From the NCBI GenBank assembly GCA_900547945.1, contig URIT01000032.1:1-25844 (forward strand): a DNA stretch of 25,844 nt. Reading direction: 5' to 3'. Under the pieces are notes generated by a model. That model saw only the letters and a program-made list of their open reading frames with translations, did not search any database and had not been told where the DNA came from. This DNA comes from an uncultured bacterium (GTDB taxonomy: Bacteria > Verrucomicrobiota > Kiritimatiellia > RFP12 > UBA1067). Shown one piece after another: positions 15,266 through 23,202 of the stretch. Both the position numbers and the translations under genes were made by a program. Within the stretch, counting starts at the first letter, position 1. Each line of letters begins with the position of its first letter.

Positions 15266-16660
15266 ATGAAACCTGTCACGCTTGAGATTTCCGGGAAACA
15301 CTGGACGTTCAACTCCCTAAAGGACCTGATGGGGAAGGCTTCGCCCATGCGGTCCGGCGACGTCACGGCGGGTTGCGCCGCCTCGTGCGACGAGGAGCGC
15401 GTCGCGGCGCAGATGCTTCTCGCCGACGTGCCCCTCGCGCAGTTCCTCGAAGAACCCCTCATCCCCTATGAAAAGGACGAGGTGACGCGCCTCATCGTGG
15501 ACACCCATGACGTCGCCGCCTTCGCCCCCGTCAAGAACCTCAGCGTGGGCGCATTCCGCGACTGGCTTCTCCGCTATGAGACGGACGAGCAGACTCTCGC
15601 GGCGCTCGCCCCCGGCCTCACGCCCGAGATGGTGGCGGCCGTCTCGAAGATCTGCGCGAACCAGGATCTCATCCTCATCGCCTCCAAGTGCCGCGTCGTC
15701 ACGGCCTTCCGCGACACGATCGGGCTTCGGGGGCGCCTCTCGACACGCCTCCAGCCGAACCATGCGACGGACGATCTCAAGGGCATCGCCGCCTCCATGC
15801 TGGAAGGGCTCCTCTACGGCTGCGGCGACGCCGTCATCGGCATCAACCCCGCGACCGACTCCGTACCGATGATGCAGGAACTCCTCAAGCTCATCGACGA
15901 ACTCATCCACCGCTACCACATCCCCACGCAGAGCTGTGTGCTCGCCCACGTCACGAACGCCCTGGAAGTCATGCGCGCGGGGACACCCGTCGACCTTGTC
16001 TTCCAGTCCATCGCCGGAACGGAGATCGCCAACGGCGTCTTCGGCGTCAACCTGGGCATCCTCCAGGAAGCCTACGACGCCGCCCTCTCGCTGAAGCGCG
16101 GCACGGTCGGACAGAATGTGATGTACTTTGAGACGGGTCAGGGCAGCGCGCTTTCCGGGCGCGGCGACTGGGGCGTCGATATGCAGACCTGCGAGGCGCG
16201 CGCCTACGCGGTCGCGCGGAAGTTCAAGCCGTTGCTCGTCAACACGGTCGTCGGCTTCATTGGCCCAGAATACCTCTACGACGGCAAGCAGATCATCCGT
16301 GCGGGGCTCGAAGACCACTTCTGCGGCAAGCTCCTCGGCCTGCCAATGGGGTGCGACATCTGCTACACGAACCATGCCGAGGCCGACCAGAACGACATGG
16401 ACGTCCTCATGACCTGCTTCGCCGCAGCGGGGCTCACCTACCAGATGGCGATTCCCGGCGGCGACGACGTCATGCTCGGCTACCAGACGACGAGCTACCA
16501 CGATCTCCAGTACGTGCGGCAGGTCTTCGGCAAGCGCCCTGCGCCCGAGTTCGAGGCGTGGCTGGAGGACATGGATCTCGTCGATGTGCGTCAGCGTCTC
16601 GTCAACCACACAGGAGGCCAACATGCTCTTATCGGCTACCAGCGCGAACTTATCCCCTGA
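15266..16660 (+). CDS. eutB: Ethanolamine ammonia-lyase heavy chain
   Basis: The large subunit of the adenosylcobalamin-dependent lyase that converts ethanolamine to acetaldehyde and ammonia. The 464-residue length is normal. EutB signatures: SLKDLMGKASPMRSGDVTAG at the N-terminus, GINPATDS near residue 192, IPTQSCVLAHVTNALEVMRAG, YFETGQGSALSGRGDWG from residue 287, NTVVGFIGPEYLYDGKQIIRAGLEDHFCGKLLGLPMGCDICYTNHAEADQND, and a C-terminal GDDVMLGYQTTSYHD. The start at 15266 gives the family's typical MK..T N-terminus; an upstream in-frame ATG (15149) would add 39 unconserved residues. It overlaps eutC by 38 bp. Confidence 0.97.
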   Translation: MKPVTLEISGKHWTFNSLKDLMGKASPMRSGDVTAGCAASCDEERVAAQMLLADVPLAQFLEEPLIPYEKDEVTRLIVDTHDVAAFAPVKNLSVGAFRDWLLRYETDEQTLAALAPGLTPEMVAAVSKICANQDLILIASKCRVVTAFRDTIGLRGRLSTRLQPNHATDDLKGIAASMLEGLLYGCGDAVIGINPATDSVPMMQELLKLIDELIHRYHIPTQSCVLAHVTNALEVMRAGTPVDLVFQSIAGTEIANGVFGVNLGILQEAYDAALSLKRGTVGQNVMYFETGQGSALSGRGDWGVDMQTCEARAYAVARKFKPLLVNTVVGFIGPEYLYDGKQIIRAGLEDHFCGKLLGLPMGCDICYTNHAEADQNDMDVLMTCFAAAGLTYQMAIPGGDDVMLGYQTTSYHDLQYVRQVFGKRPAPEFEAWLEDMDLVDVRQRLVNHTGGQHALIGYQRELIP

Positions 16661-17435
16661 CCCGTGGGCGGCCCTGCGCCACTTCACGCCCGCACGCCTT
16701 GCGATGGGGCGGGCGGGCGGGAGCCTTCGGACAGTCAATCTGCTCGACTTCCGCCTTGCCCACGCCCGCGCGCGCGATGCCGTGCATGCGCCGTTCCCCC
16801 CCGAGGTCCTCCACGAACAGCTCGACGCCGCCGGCTTCGCGCACGTCGACGTACGGTCGCTCATCTCGGACAAACTCGACTACCTGCTCCATCCGGAACG
16901 CGGGCGGATCCTGACGGACGAATCCACGGCGTTCCTGAGAGCCCGTGCGCTCGAATGGGGCGTGCGCGACATCGTGGTCGTCATCTCGGACGGCCTCTCG
17001 GCCGTCGCGGCGGAGGAACACGCCGTCGCCGTCGCCACGGGGCTGCGCGACGAGCTTGGCGACACGTTCTCGTTCTACCCCGTCGTCGTCGTGCCGTTCG
17101 GGCGGGTCAAGATCGCGGATGCGATCTCCGACGCGCTTGGCGCACGGATGGCGATCATCCTCCTCGGCGAACGGCCGGGTCTCGGCGCGAAGGATTCCCT
17201 CAGCGCCTACTTCACCTACGGGGCGCGCAACAGTTCCGTCGATTCGGACCGCAACTGCGTCTCCAACATCCGCCCCGCCGGCATGCCCGTCCCCTGGGCC
17301 GTGCGCAAGCTCGCCGTCCTCATGCGCGAGTCGTTTCACCGGAAGTTGAGCGGCACGGGCCTGAAGGACCGCTTGACGCTCGAAGATCTGCAGCGTATGA
17401 TACCCCTTTCACAGGAAAGGCTACACGGCACATGA
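16623..17435 (+). CDS. eutC: Ethanolamine ammonia-lyase light chain
   Basis: The small subunit of ethanolamine ammonia-lyase; it completes the AdoCbl site with EutB. The 270-residue protein contains PARLAMGRAGGSLRTVNLLDFRLAHARARDAVHAPF (the EutC GRAG-SL-T motif), VVVISDGLSAVAAEEHA, VPFGRVKIADAISDALGARMAIILLGERPGLGAKDSLSAYFTYGAR and DRNCVSNIRPAGMP. The start at 16623 is set by AGGAGG 5 nt upstream. It begins inside eutB and ends ATGA-overlapped with the next gene, so the three are translationally coupled. Confidence 0.97.
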   Translation: MLLSATSANLSPDPWAALRHFTPARLAMGRAGGSLRTVNLLDFRLAHARARDAVHAPFPPEVLHEQLDAAGFAHVDVRSLISDKLDYLLHPERGRILTDESTAFLRARALEWGVRDIVVVISDGLSAVAAEEHAVAVATGLRDELGDTFSFYPVVVVPFGRVKIADAISDALGARMAIILLGERPGLGAKDSLSAYFTYGARNSSVDSDRNCVSNIRPAGMPVPWAVRKLAVLMRESFHRKLSGTGLKDRLTLEDLQRMIPLSQERLHGT

Positions 17436-17947
17436 TCCATCTCTACACAGGCGAGGGGAAGGGCAAGACGACAGCCGCCGTCGGGCTCGCCGTGCGGGCG
17501 CGCGGACATGGCTGGCGCGTTCTCTTCGCGCAGTTCCTCAAGGGCGGGCCGACGGGCGAATGCGCAAGTCTGCGCCAACTGGGCGTCGACGTGCTGCGTC
17601 TGCCGGCCCCATGCGGCTTCTGGTGGAACCTCGACGCGGCCGCACGGGCCCGCGTGGTCGCCGGACATGACGCGCTGCTGCGCGATGTTCTTTCCCGGCT
17701 GGACGGCGCACAGCCGCCCGGTCTCCTCGTGCTTGACGAGTTCACGTACGTCTACACAACGCCGATGGCCGATCCGGCGTTGTGCCGCGCGGTCCTGGAG
17801 GGTGCGCGGGAACGCGGCGTGGAGACGGTCCTGACGGGGCGCTGTCCGGAGGGGCTCGCCGCGTTGGCCGACTACGTTTCCGAGATCCGGTCCGTGCGCC
17901 ATCCCTTCGAACGGGGCGTCCCCGCGCGGGCGGGCGTCGAGTTCTGA
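17432..17947 (+). CDS. Cob(I)alamin adenosyltransferase (BtuR/CobA/CobO family)
   Basis: A 171-residue P-loop ATP:corrinoid adenosyltransferase that makes adenosylcobalamin, the cofactor of EutBC. The Walker A motif YTGEGKGKTTAA is at residues 5-16, followed by family segments FAQFLKGGPTGE and LLVLDEFTYVYTTPM (Walker B-like). The C-terminus VLTGRCPEGLAALADYVSEIRSVRHPFERGV-AR-GVEF is typical. Its ATG overlaps the eutC stop (ATGA). Being in the eut operon, it probably regenerates AdoCbl on or near the lyase, like EutT elsewhere but from the BtuR family. Confidence 0.93.
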   Translation: MIHLYTGEGKGKTTAAVGLAVRARGHGWRVLFAQFLKGGPTGECASLRQLGVDVLRLPAPCGFWWNLDAAARARVVAGHDALLRDVLSRLDGAQPPGLLVLDEFTYVYTTPMADPALCRAVLEGARERGVETVLTGRCPEGLAALADYVSEIRSVRHPFERGVPARAGVEF

Positions 17948-17952
17948 CCTGC

Positions 17953-19428
17953 CTACTTCATGCTGGGAAGCACAATACCGCGGAGGATGATCTTCTGGCA
18001 GGCGAGGAAGACGAGGGCGGTGGGGATGGAGACGAGGACGAACCCCGCCATCACGCACCAGGGCTGGCCGCCCATCTGCTGGCTCATCTGGTACATCCAC
18101 ACGGCGAGCGTCCAGTTGGACTCCTCCTGGCAGACGAGGAAGGCCCATTCCCAGGAATTGTAGGCGGCGACGAAGCTGTTGAGCGCGTTCACCGCGAGGA
18201 TGGGTGTCGTCATGGGGAGGGTGATCTTGCGGAAAACGGTCCATTCGGAGGCGCCGTCGATGGCGGCGGCCTCGTAGAGTTCGCGGGGGAGTGCGTCGAA
18301 GAAGCCCTTGAGGATGAAGATGCCCATGCCGCTCGCGACTGTCGGGAGGACGAGCGCGGCGAGGGTATTGAGGAGGCCGAGGTCGCGCACGAGCAGAAAA
18401 CCGGGGATGGCCGTGACGGCGGCGGGGAAGGCCATCGTCGCGAGGAGGAAGAGGAGGATCTTCTCCGTGCCACGCAGGCGGAAGCGCGAGAGGGCGTAGG
18501 CGGCGAGCGGGTTGACGGTGAGGTGGGCGAGGACGGAGAGGAGGACGAGGAGGACCGTGTTGAAGAAGGCGCGCCCGCGCTGGAAGAGGTACTGGCCGAC
18601 GAGGCGGTAGTTCACGCAGCAGCTGCGGAGGAAGTCACGCCGTCCGTGTTCGAGGAACTGGACGGCGAGGGCCGCCCGCAGGTCCGAGGTCGTCCGCTCG
18701 CGGAGCTGCCGGTCCTCCGGGGCGTCGCCGCGCGGGAGGAAGGGGAGCGTGCGGCAGACGTAGTCGCCGTCTGTGCGCATCCGCTCGCGGTAGGCGTCCT
18801 TGAATGCGCGCCACATCGCGTACTTGGGATCGTCGCGGGGAGGCTTCCAGGAGGCGTGGCCGAGGGGGATCTTCGATTCGGCGGTGAAGGAGACGTCGAA
18901 GAAGCTGCGGTAGCGGACGGGCCAGGTGCGGTTGATTTCGTCGAGGGTGGTCTGTGTGGCGACGAAAGGGGCGACATCGCGGGGATCGTAGGCGCATGTG
19001 GTGTAGTCGAGATCCCAGCTGAGGACCGTGCTGCAGAAACGCTCGGCCTTCGCCTTCCAGTCGAGGTAGACGGCCGCGTTCGTCCGGGCGGGGTCGAGGT
19101 GGCGCTGCGCGAAGGCGGCGACGCCGACGTGGTCGCGCGCGACGGAGAGCCAGCTGCCCCAGGCTTCGGGGGCGTCGGGATAGACCTCGCGCGGGAAGCG
19201 CGGGAAGTAGGTGGCGAGCGAACGCATGAAGCGGTCGTTTCGGTCCCAGAAGGCGCGGAGGACGGGTTCGTGGCGGTTGTAGTCGTAGGGCCCCGACAGG
19301 CTCGCGGAGAGCATGACGGCGAAGGGGTAGACCATCGTCAGCCCCCCGAGGGCCAGAAGTCCGTAGACAAGGGCGAGGAAGAACCGCCCCTTTGCCGTCT
19401 TCCGTTCGCTTGCGAGGAGGACGCCCAT
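17953..19428 (-). CDS. MalG-type carbohydrate ABC transporter permease with a large insert
   Basis: A 491-residue inner-membrane permease of the MalG/UgpE type. TM1 is at about 16-34 (LALVYGLLALGGLTMVYPFAVMLSASL). The next helix starts near 285 (AFFNTVLLVLLSVLAHLTVNPLAAYALSRF), so about 245 residues lie between them, most likely extracytoplasmic, where ordinary MalG-type permeases have a short loop. The ATPase-contacting EAA loop is clear (LYEAAAIDGASEWTVFRKITLPMTTPIL), as is the typical end LACQKIILRGIVLPSMK. The ATG overlaps the alanine racemase stop (TAATG), so it is co-transcribed with it. No MalF-type partner, binding protein or ATPase is adjacent. Confidence 0.88.
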   Translation of the reverse strand: MGVLLASERKTAKGRFFLALVYGLLALGGLTMVYPFAVMLSASLSGPYDYNRHEPVLRAFWDRNDRFMRSLATYFPRFPREVYPDAPEAWGSWLSVARDHVGVAAFAQRHLDPARTNAAVYLDWKAKAERFCSTVLSWDLDYTTCAYDPRDVAPFVATQTTLDEINRTWPVRYRSFFDVSFTAESKIPLGHASWKPPRDDPKYAMWRAFKDAYRERMRTDGDYVCRTLPFLPRGDAPEDRQLRERTTSDLRAALAVQFLEHGRRDFLRSCCVNYRLVGQYLFQRGRAFFNTVLLVLLSVLAHLTVNPLAAYALSRFRLRGTEKILLFLLATMAFPAAVTAIPGFLLVRDLGLLNTLAALVLPTVASGMGIFILKGFFDALPRELYEAAAIDGASEWTVFRKITLPMTTPILAVNALNSFVAAYNSWEWAFLVCQEESNWTLAVWMYQMSQQMGGQPWCVMAGFVLVSIPTALVFLACQKIILRGIVLPSMK

Positions 19429-20570
19429 TACACGTACACCCTCTCGACGCGGTTGCCGAGGGAGCAGATGATTTCGTAGGCGTGCGTTCCCTTGAGGGCG
19501 CCCCAGTCGTCGGGGGTGATCTGGTGGGAGCCGGAACGGCCGAGACAGACGACCTCGTCGCCGGGGAGGACGGAGGGGACGCGGGAGACATCGACAGTGG
19601 TGTAGTCCATCGAGATGCGCCCGATGACGGGACAGGGCACACCCTGGATGAGGACGTGGCCCCGGTTCGTGAGGGCGAGCGGCAGGCCGTCCGCATAGCC
19701 GGCGGAAATCGTCGCGACGCGGGTGGTCCGGTTCAGGCACCAGGTGCGTCCGTAGCCGAGCGTCGTGCCCGGCGGGAGGTCGCGCACCTGGGCGACGCGG
19801 GTCTTGAGGGTCAGCACGGACTCGACCTGCAGGGCGCGCTTACCGTTCGGGTCGAAGGACCCGTGGAGGTTGATGCCGGTGCGCACCTGCGTGAAGGGAG
19901 GCTGCGCGGCACGCGGGAAGTTGTTGATCGCGTCCGATGCGGCGATGTGGACGACGCGGAAGGTGATGCCGCTCTTCGCCACGTCCGCGAGGATGGACGT
20001 GAAGAGGTCGATCTGCTCCTCGGTGAAGGTGCTGGACGGATCGTAGGCCATCGGACAATGCGAGAAGACGCCTTCGCAGTCGAGATGCGGAAGGCGCTTC
20101 ACCTCGCGGATGACCCGCGGGGCGTCCGGCGCGAGGATGCCGAGGCGGCCCATGCCGGTATCGAGCTTGAAGTGGACCTTCGCCGTCGTCTTCAGTTTCT
20201 GCGCGGCGGCGCTGATGCGCTGCGCCGTGGGGAGATCCACAACCGGCAGGGTGACGCCCGCCTCGACCATCGGCTCGATTTCATCGGGGAGGACCGAGGA
20301 GAGGATCTGGACGGGCCTGGGCGCGGGGGCCGTCCGCTGGAGCGCGACGAGCTGCAGGGCCTCGAAGGGTTCGGCGACGCCGAACCCCGCGCAGTCCGTC
20401 TGCGCAAGCGCGGCGGCATACGGCTCCACGCCGAGGCCGTAGGCGTTCGCCTTCATGACGCACAGGACCCGCGCGGGCCTTACGGCGGCGGCAATCCTGT
20501 CGAAGTTCTTCCTGAGCGTGCCGAGGTTGATTTCGACCCAGACACGGCGTTTCAAGGTAGTGGAATTCAT
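19428..20570 (-). CDS. alr: Alanine racemase
   Basis: A PLP enzyme that interconverts L- and D-alanine for peptidoglycan synthesis. The 380-residue protein has the PLP lysine in CVMKANAYGLG (Lys40), LDTGMGRLGI, and the second catalytic residue Tyr in LGYGRTW (Tyr273), followed by ISAGYADGLP, GRISMDYTTVDVS and the C-terminal HAYEIICSLGNRVERVYV. The start at 20570 gives the normal N-terminus (RRVWVEINLGTLRKNF). No clear Shine-Dalgarno precedes it, so translation may depend on the kinase gene 28 bp upstream. The ORF stays open further upstream, but only in shadow of the kinase gene. Confidence 0.95.
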   Translation of the reverse strand: MNSTTLKRRVWVEINLGTLRKNFDRIAAAVRPARVLCVMKANAYGLGVEPYAAALAQTDCAGFGVAEPFEALQLVALQRTAPAPRPVQILSSVLPDEIEPMVEAGVTLPVVDLPTAQRISAAAQKLKTTAKVHFKLDTGMGRLGILAPDAPRVIREVKRLPHLDCEGVFSHCPMAYDPSSTFTEEQIDLFTSILADVAKSGITFRVVHIAASDAINNFPRAAQPPFTQVRTGINLHGSFDPNGKRALQVESVLTLKTRVAQVRDLPPGTTLGYGRTWCLNRTTRVATISAGYADGLPLALTNRGHVLIQGVPCPVIGRISMDYTTVDVSRVPSVLPGDEVVCLGRSGSHQITPDDWGALKGTHAYEIICSLGNRVERVYV

Positions 20571-20598
20571 GGATATGGAGGGAACAGGGAGGTTTTGT

Positions 20599-21594
20599 CT
20601 ACGCCACCGTGGGACGGATCGTCTGGCAGCCGATGGCGCCGAGGGCCTGGACAAGCCGTTCGTACTGGGCGTCGTCTTCGTAAATGCCGACGATGGCGCC
20701 GCCGGAACCGGCGAATTTGGCGGAGACGCCCGTGGAGCGGGCGGCCAGGACCATGTTGCGGTTGGCGGGGGCGACGTTGAAGATGCGGTCACGGAGGTCG
20801 AAGTTCGCATCGACGAGGGCGGGCAGCCTGTCGAGGCGTCCGGCGAGCAGTGCGTCGCGTCCCTGCTGGGCGATGTCCGCAAATTCACCCATGGCGGCGA
20901 CGATGTCGGGTTTCTTCTCCTCGAAGAGCACGCGCAGCTTCTTGTGGTAGGTGCCGGAGACTTCGGCGCGCTGGGGGTCGTAGGCGATGTAGAGGTGCGG
21001 CAGAAGGGCGGGGTCGAGGCGTTCGTAGCGGCCGTGCCCGGAGGATTCGACGAGGGTCTTGTCGAAGTCCATGAAGACGCAACCCTCGTACATCTGGATC
21101 ACACGGTCCTGGAGGCCGCACTGGATGCCCAGTTCATCCCGCTCCGCCTCCAGGCAGAGCGTGGGGGCGTCTTCGAGCGGAATCTGGACGCCGTAGAACT
21201 GCTGAAGCGCCTTGAGCATGGCCGTGCAGATGGCGGAGGAGCCGGAGAGCCCCACAAGGCGCGGGATGTTCGAGGTGTAGCGAACCGTGAAGTTGCGCGC
21301 GGGAAGGGCGATGCCCCGTTCGCGGCACCAGAGGAAGAAGAGCTTCGCGACGGCCTTCATGAGCCGGATGCCGCCGTAGTAGCCGAAGAGCTGGATGTCG
21401 CGCAGAAGGTCGTCCGGCGCGGCGAAGGTCGCATCGTCCACGTCGCTGGGGACGAAGCCGAGCTCGGGTGTCTCGTACATGACGATTTCGGCGGAGAAGT
21501 TCTGGAACGCGAACGAAATGGTCTTGCCGAAGTAGCCGTCGGAGGGGTTGCCGAGGAAACCGGCGCGGGCGAAGGATCGGGTTTTGATGAGCAT
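20599..21594 (-). CDS. GHMP kinase resembling glucuronokinase
   Basis: A 331-residue sugar or mevalonate-type small-molecule kinase. The N-terminus ARAGFLGNPSDGYFGKTISFAFQNFSAEI closely resembles plant glucuronokinase, which phosphorylates glucuronate at C1. GHMP motif 2 is at residues 115-121 (GLSGSSA). ECGLQDR-like IQCGLQDRVIQMYEGCVFMDFDK and the C-terminal motif 3 AKFAGSGGAIVGIY complete the family pattern. GAGG lies 6 nt upstream of ATG 21594. It leads the alr-permease operon. A role in salvage of host or plant uronic acids is plausible; mevalonate or another sugar kinase activity cannot be excluded. Confidence 0.8.
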   Translation of the reverse strand: MLIKTRSFARAGFLGNPSDGYFGKTISFAFQNFSAEIVMYETPELGFVPSDVDDATFAAPDDLLRDIQLFGYYGGIRLMKAVAKLFFLWCRERGIALPARNFTVRYTSNIPRLVGLSGSSAICTAMLKALQQFYGVQIPLEDAPTLCLEAERDELGIQCGLQDRVIQMYEGCVFMDFDKTLVESSGHGRYERLDPALLPHLYIAYDPQRAEVSGTYHKKLRVLFEEKKPDIVAAMGEFADIAQQGRDALLAGRLDRLPALVDANFDLRDRIFNVAPANRNMVLAARSTGVSAKFAGSGGAIVGIYEDDAQYERLVQALGAIGCQTIRPTVA

Positions 21595-21646
21595 GTTGGC
21601 CTCTGAGTTCCTGAATCGTATGTTGGGGTTCTAGATTTCAGGCTAT

Positions 21647-21652
21647 AGTGTA
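21647..21652 (-). promoter_or_regulatory. Extended -10 of the kinase-alr-permease operon
   Basis: On the minus strand TGGTACACT, with TACACT at plus 21647-21652, lies about 50 nt upstream of ATG 21594. No clear -35 is present. Confidence 0.45.
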
Positions 21653-21682
21653 CCATTTCCTCGTTGAGTACGGGACCGTCTG

Positions 21683-21738
21683 GGTTGCAATTCGCCGGTT
21701 GCAATTCGCCGGTTGCGATTCGCCGGTTGCAATTCGCC
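21683..21738 (+). repeat. 14-bp tandem repeat, four units
   Basis: GGTTGCAATTCGCC is repeated four times without gaps (21683-21738); the third unit has one A-to-G change. It lies in the intergenic region between the divergent kinase and family-B promoters. Unit number could vary between strains. Confidence 0.95.
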
Positions 21739-21801
21739 TCAGATTTACGGGAGCCATGGATTCCTGTTGCACAGATGGGCGAATAGGGGAATGAATTCCG
21801 A

Positions 21802-21829
21802 GAAGATTTCTTACGCATTAAATTCTCAT
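21802..21829 (-). repeat. Dispersed element, copy 3 (at the promoter of gene B)
   Basis: On the minus strand it reads TGAGAATTTAATGCGTAA, then GAAATCTTCT. On the plus strand the element ends directly at TTGCAT, the -35 of gene B, exactly as copy 2 does at gene A. It is an inverted match of copy 4. Confidence 0.75.
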
Positions 21830-21857
21830 TGCATGTGATTCCGATATCTGGTAGACT
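21829..21857 (+). promoter_or_regulatory. Promoter of family gene B, leaderless type
   Basis: TTGCAT (21829-21834) and TAGACT (21852-21857, preceded by TGG) are 17 bp apart. The -10 ends 7 nt before GTG 21865, and no Shine-Dalgarno is present. Confidence 0.65.
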
Positions 21858-21864
21858 TCTTGCC

Positions 21865-22950
21865 GTGGAACGGTTTAGTGAAAAGGACAAAGGAAGAAAA
21901 GCGCTCGGCGACGGCACGCTCGGTGACGGCACGCTCGTCGGAGGCACGCTCGTCGGAGGCACGTTGCGCCTGCGGGACGTCCCGCGCGCCGTCGCGGGCG
22001 CCGTGCGCGCGGACTTCGCCGCGTGGGTCGAGCGCAACTTCTTCAACCCGCGCGCGGGGCGGATCGGGGACGTCTCGTACACGCGCGCGGGCGAGCTGGA
22101 CGATGCCGTCCCGGAATCCGGCCCACGCGCGGGACGCCGTGAGGCCCGGCGGCTCTGGTTCTCGGAGGCTTACGACCGCGCCCTCGTCGACCACGTGGAG
22201 CCCCTGCGCGCCGAGGAGGCGGACTTCCTCCTCCACCATCCTCACGTCGCCCTCCAGCTCATGCTCGGCGTCACCGACCTGCGCGGCCTCCGCTGCCTGC
22301 GGCGCGGCCTCACGCACGAGGTGGACCGCCTCCAGCGCCGCGCGTGCCGCGCGCGCTACTACGCGCGCGACAACGCCCGCCGGCGCGCCCTCTCCGCCGA
22401 GCGGCGGAAGATCCGCCGCCGCGCGACAGCGAACCCCTGCCCGACGCCGGAGGCGCTGCGCGCGGCCTTCGCCGCGCGCGGGGACTCCCCGGAGGCGAGG
22501 GTCCGCCTCGGCGGCCTCCTGGAGGACCTGGAGTGCTACGTGGACAACGGCCTCCGCTTCGGCCCGGACGGCGAGATCCTCGGCCGCAACGGCGGCGTGC
22601 GGGGCTGGCTGCGCGAGCATGCACCCGAACTCTTCGAACGCTACAAGACGCTCATGCGGTACAAGTCCCTCGCGCGCCGCCTCCGCCAGGCGGCGGGGGT
22701 CGCCGACCCCGTCCCGGCGGACGCCCTCCTGCCGCCTCCCCCCGGTCCGCATGCGCCGGAGGCGGGGGACGCCCCTTCGGCCTCGGTGGGCCTTCCCGCC
22801 CAGATGCCGACGCCGGGCGGCGCGCCCCCTCGCCGTACCACCGTGTCCGAGCGGGCGCGGCAGACGGCCGAGGGGATCCTCAAGGGCTGCCCCAACACGT
22901 TCGCCGCGCTCTTCCGCGCCGTGGACGCCGCCCTCGGCGAAGGCGGATGA
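21865..22950 (+). CDS. Unrecognised protein family, copy B
   Basis: A 361-residue basic protein homologous to copy A but not to any family I can name. GTG 21865 is chosen from the promoter position. The open frame reaches a TTG at 21829, but that is the -35 box. The N-terminus carries a pentapeptide repeat (GDGTL, GDGTL, VGGTL, VGGTL) absent from A. The conserved core is at about residues 48-275, with ADFAAWVERNFFNPRAGRIG, EAYDRALVDHVEPLRAEEADFLL, LRGLRCLRRGLTHEV, PCPTPEALR, LEDLECYVDNGLRFGPDGEIL and ELFERYKTLMRYKSLARRLRQ. A Pro/Gly-rich linker and the short conserved ILKGCPNTFAALFRAVDAAL end follow. The high Arg content and helical pattern suggest nucleic-acid contact. No catalytic motif is obvious. 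Confidence 0.65.
   Translation: MERFSEKDKGRKALGDGTLGDGTLVGGTLVGGTLRLRDVPRAVAGAVRADFAAWVERNFFNPRAGRIGDVSYTRAGELDDAVPESGPRAGRREARRLWFSEAYDRALVDHVEPLRAEEADFLLHHPHVALQLMLGVTDLRGLRCLRRGLTHEVDRLQRRACRARYYARDNARRRALSAERRKIRRRATANPCPTPEALRAAFAARGDSPEARVRLGGLLEDLECYVDNGLRFGPDGEILGRNGGVRGWLREHAPELFERYKTLMRYKSLARRLRQAAGVADPVPADALLPPPPGPHAPEAGDAPSASVGLPAQMPTPGGAPPRRTTVSERARQTAEGILKGCPNTFAALFRAVDAALGEGG
21907..21966 (+). repeat. 15-bp tandem repeat encoding G-x-G-T-L in copy B
   Basis: Four in-frame 15-bp units (21907-21921, 21922-21936, 21937-21951, 21952-21966) form two slightly different pairs, GDGTL twice and VGGTL twice. This looks like recent in-frame expansion. Confidence 0.85.
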
Positions 22951-22993
22951 GGCCCGGGTTGCCGGATGGCGGCGGATCTTGGGACTGACGGCG

Positions 22994-23012
22994 GCCCGGC
23001 GAGACGCCGGGC
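22994..23012 (+). terminator. Hairpin downstream of gene B
   Basis: GCCCGGCG (22994-23001) and CGCCGGGC (23005-23012) form a perfect 8-bp stem with loop AGA, 43 bp after the stop. There is no strong U-tract, so termination would be inefficient. Confidence 0.35.
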
Positions 23013-23202
23013 ACCGCGCCTGATTCCGTTTGGGAGACTCGCACACCGTCCTCGCGCCGCGATGCGCGTGGTTTCATGCCCGCCGTGAAGGGCCTGGATG
23101 GCGGCAGGGGCTTCCGTGGGCGCGGCGTCCCCGGATCGGACGTTGACGCCCCCCGAGAACACTCTCCCCCTCCCAGCGCGGCGCAGGCGTTTGCGGGAGG
23201 CG

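Noticed and set aside
17782..19479. 565-codon plus-strand frame opposite the ABC permease
   Set aside because: Glu/Asp/Gly-rich shadow; the minus strand encodes an unmistakable permease with EAA loop.
21683..21738. Possible CRISPR array
   Set aside because: The units are 14 bp and directly adjacent with no spacers, and no cas gene is present; it is a simple tandem repeat.
21829..21831. TTG as start codon of family gene B
   Set aside because: It is part of the TTGCAT -35 box, as in gene A; GTG 21865 is downstream of the -10.
22880..23077. Short minus-strand frame over the 3' end of gene B
   Set aside because: Partly antisense to conserved coding sequence of B, with no ribosome binding site or domain.
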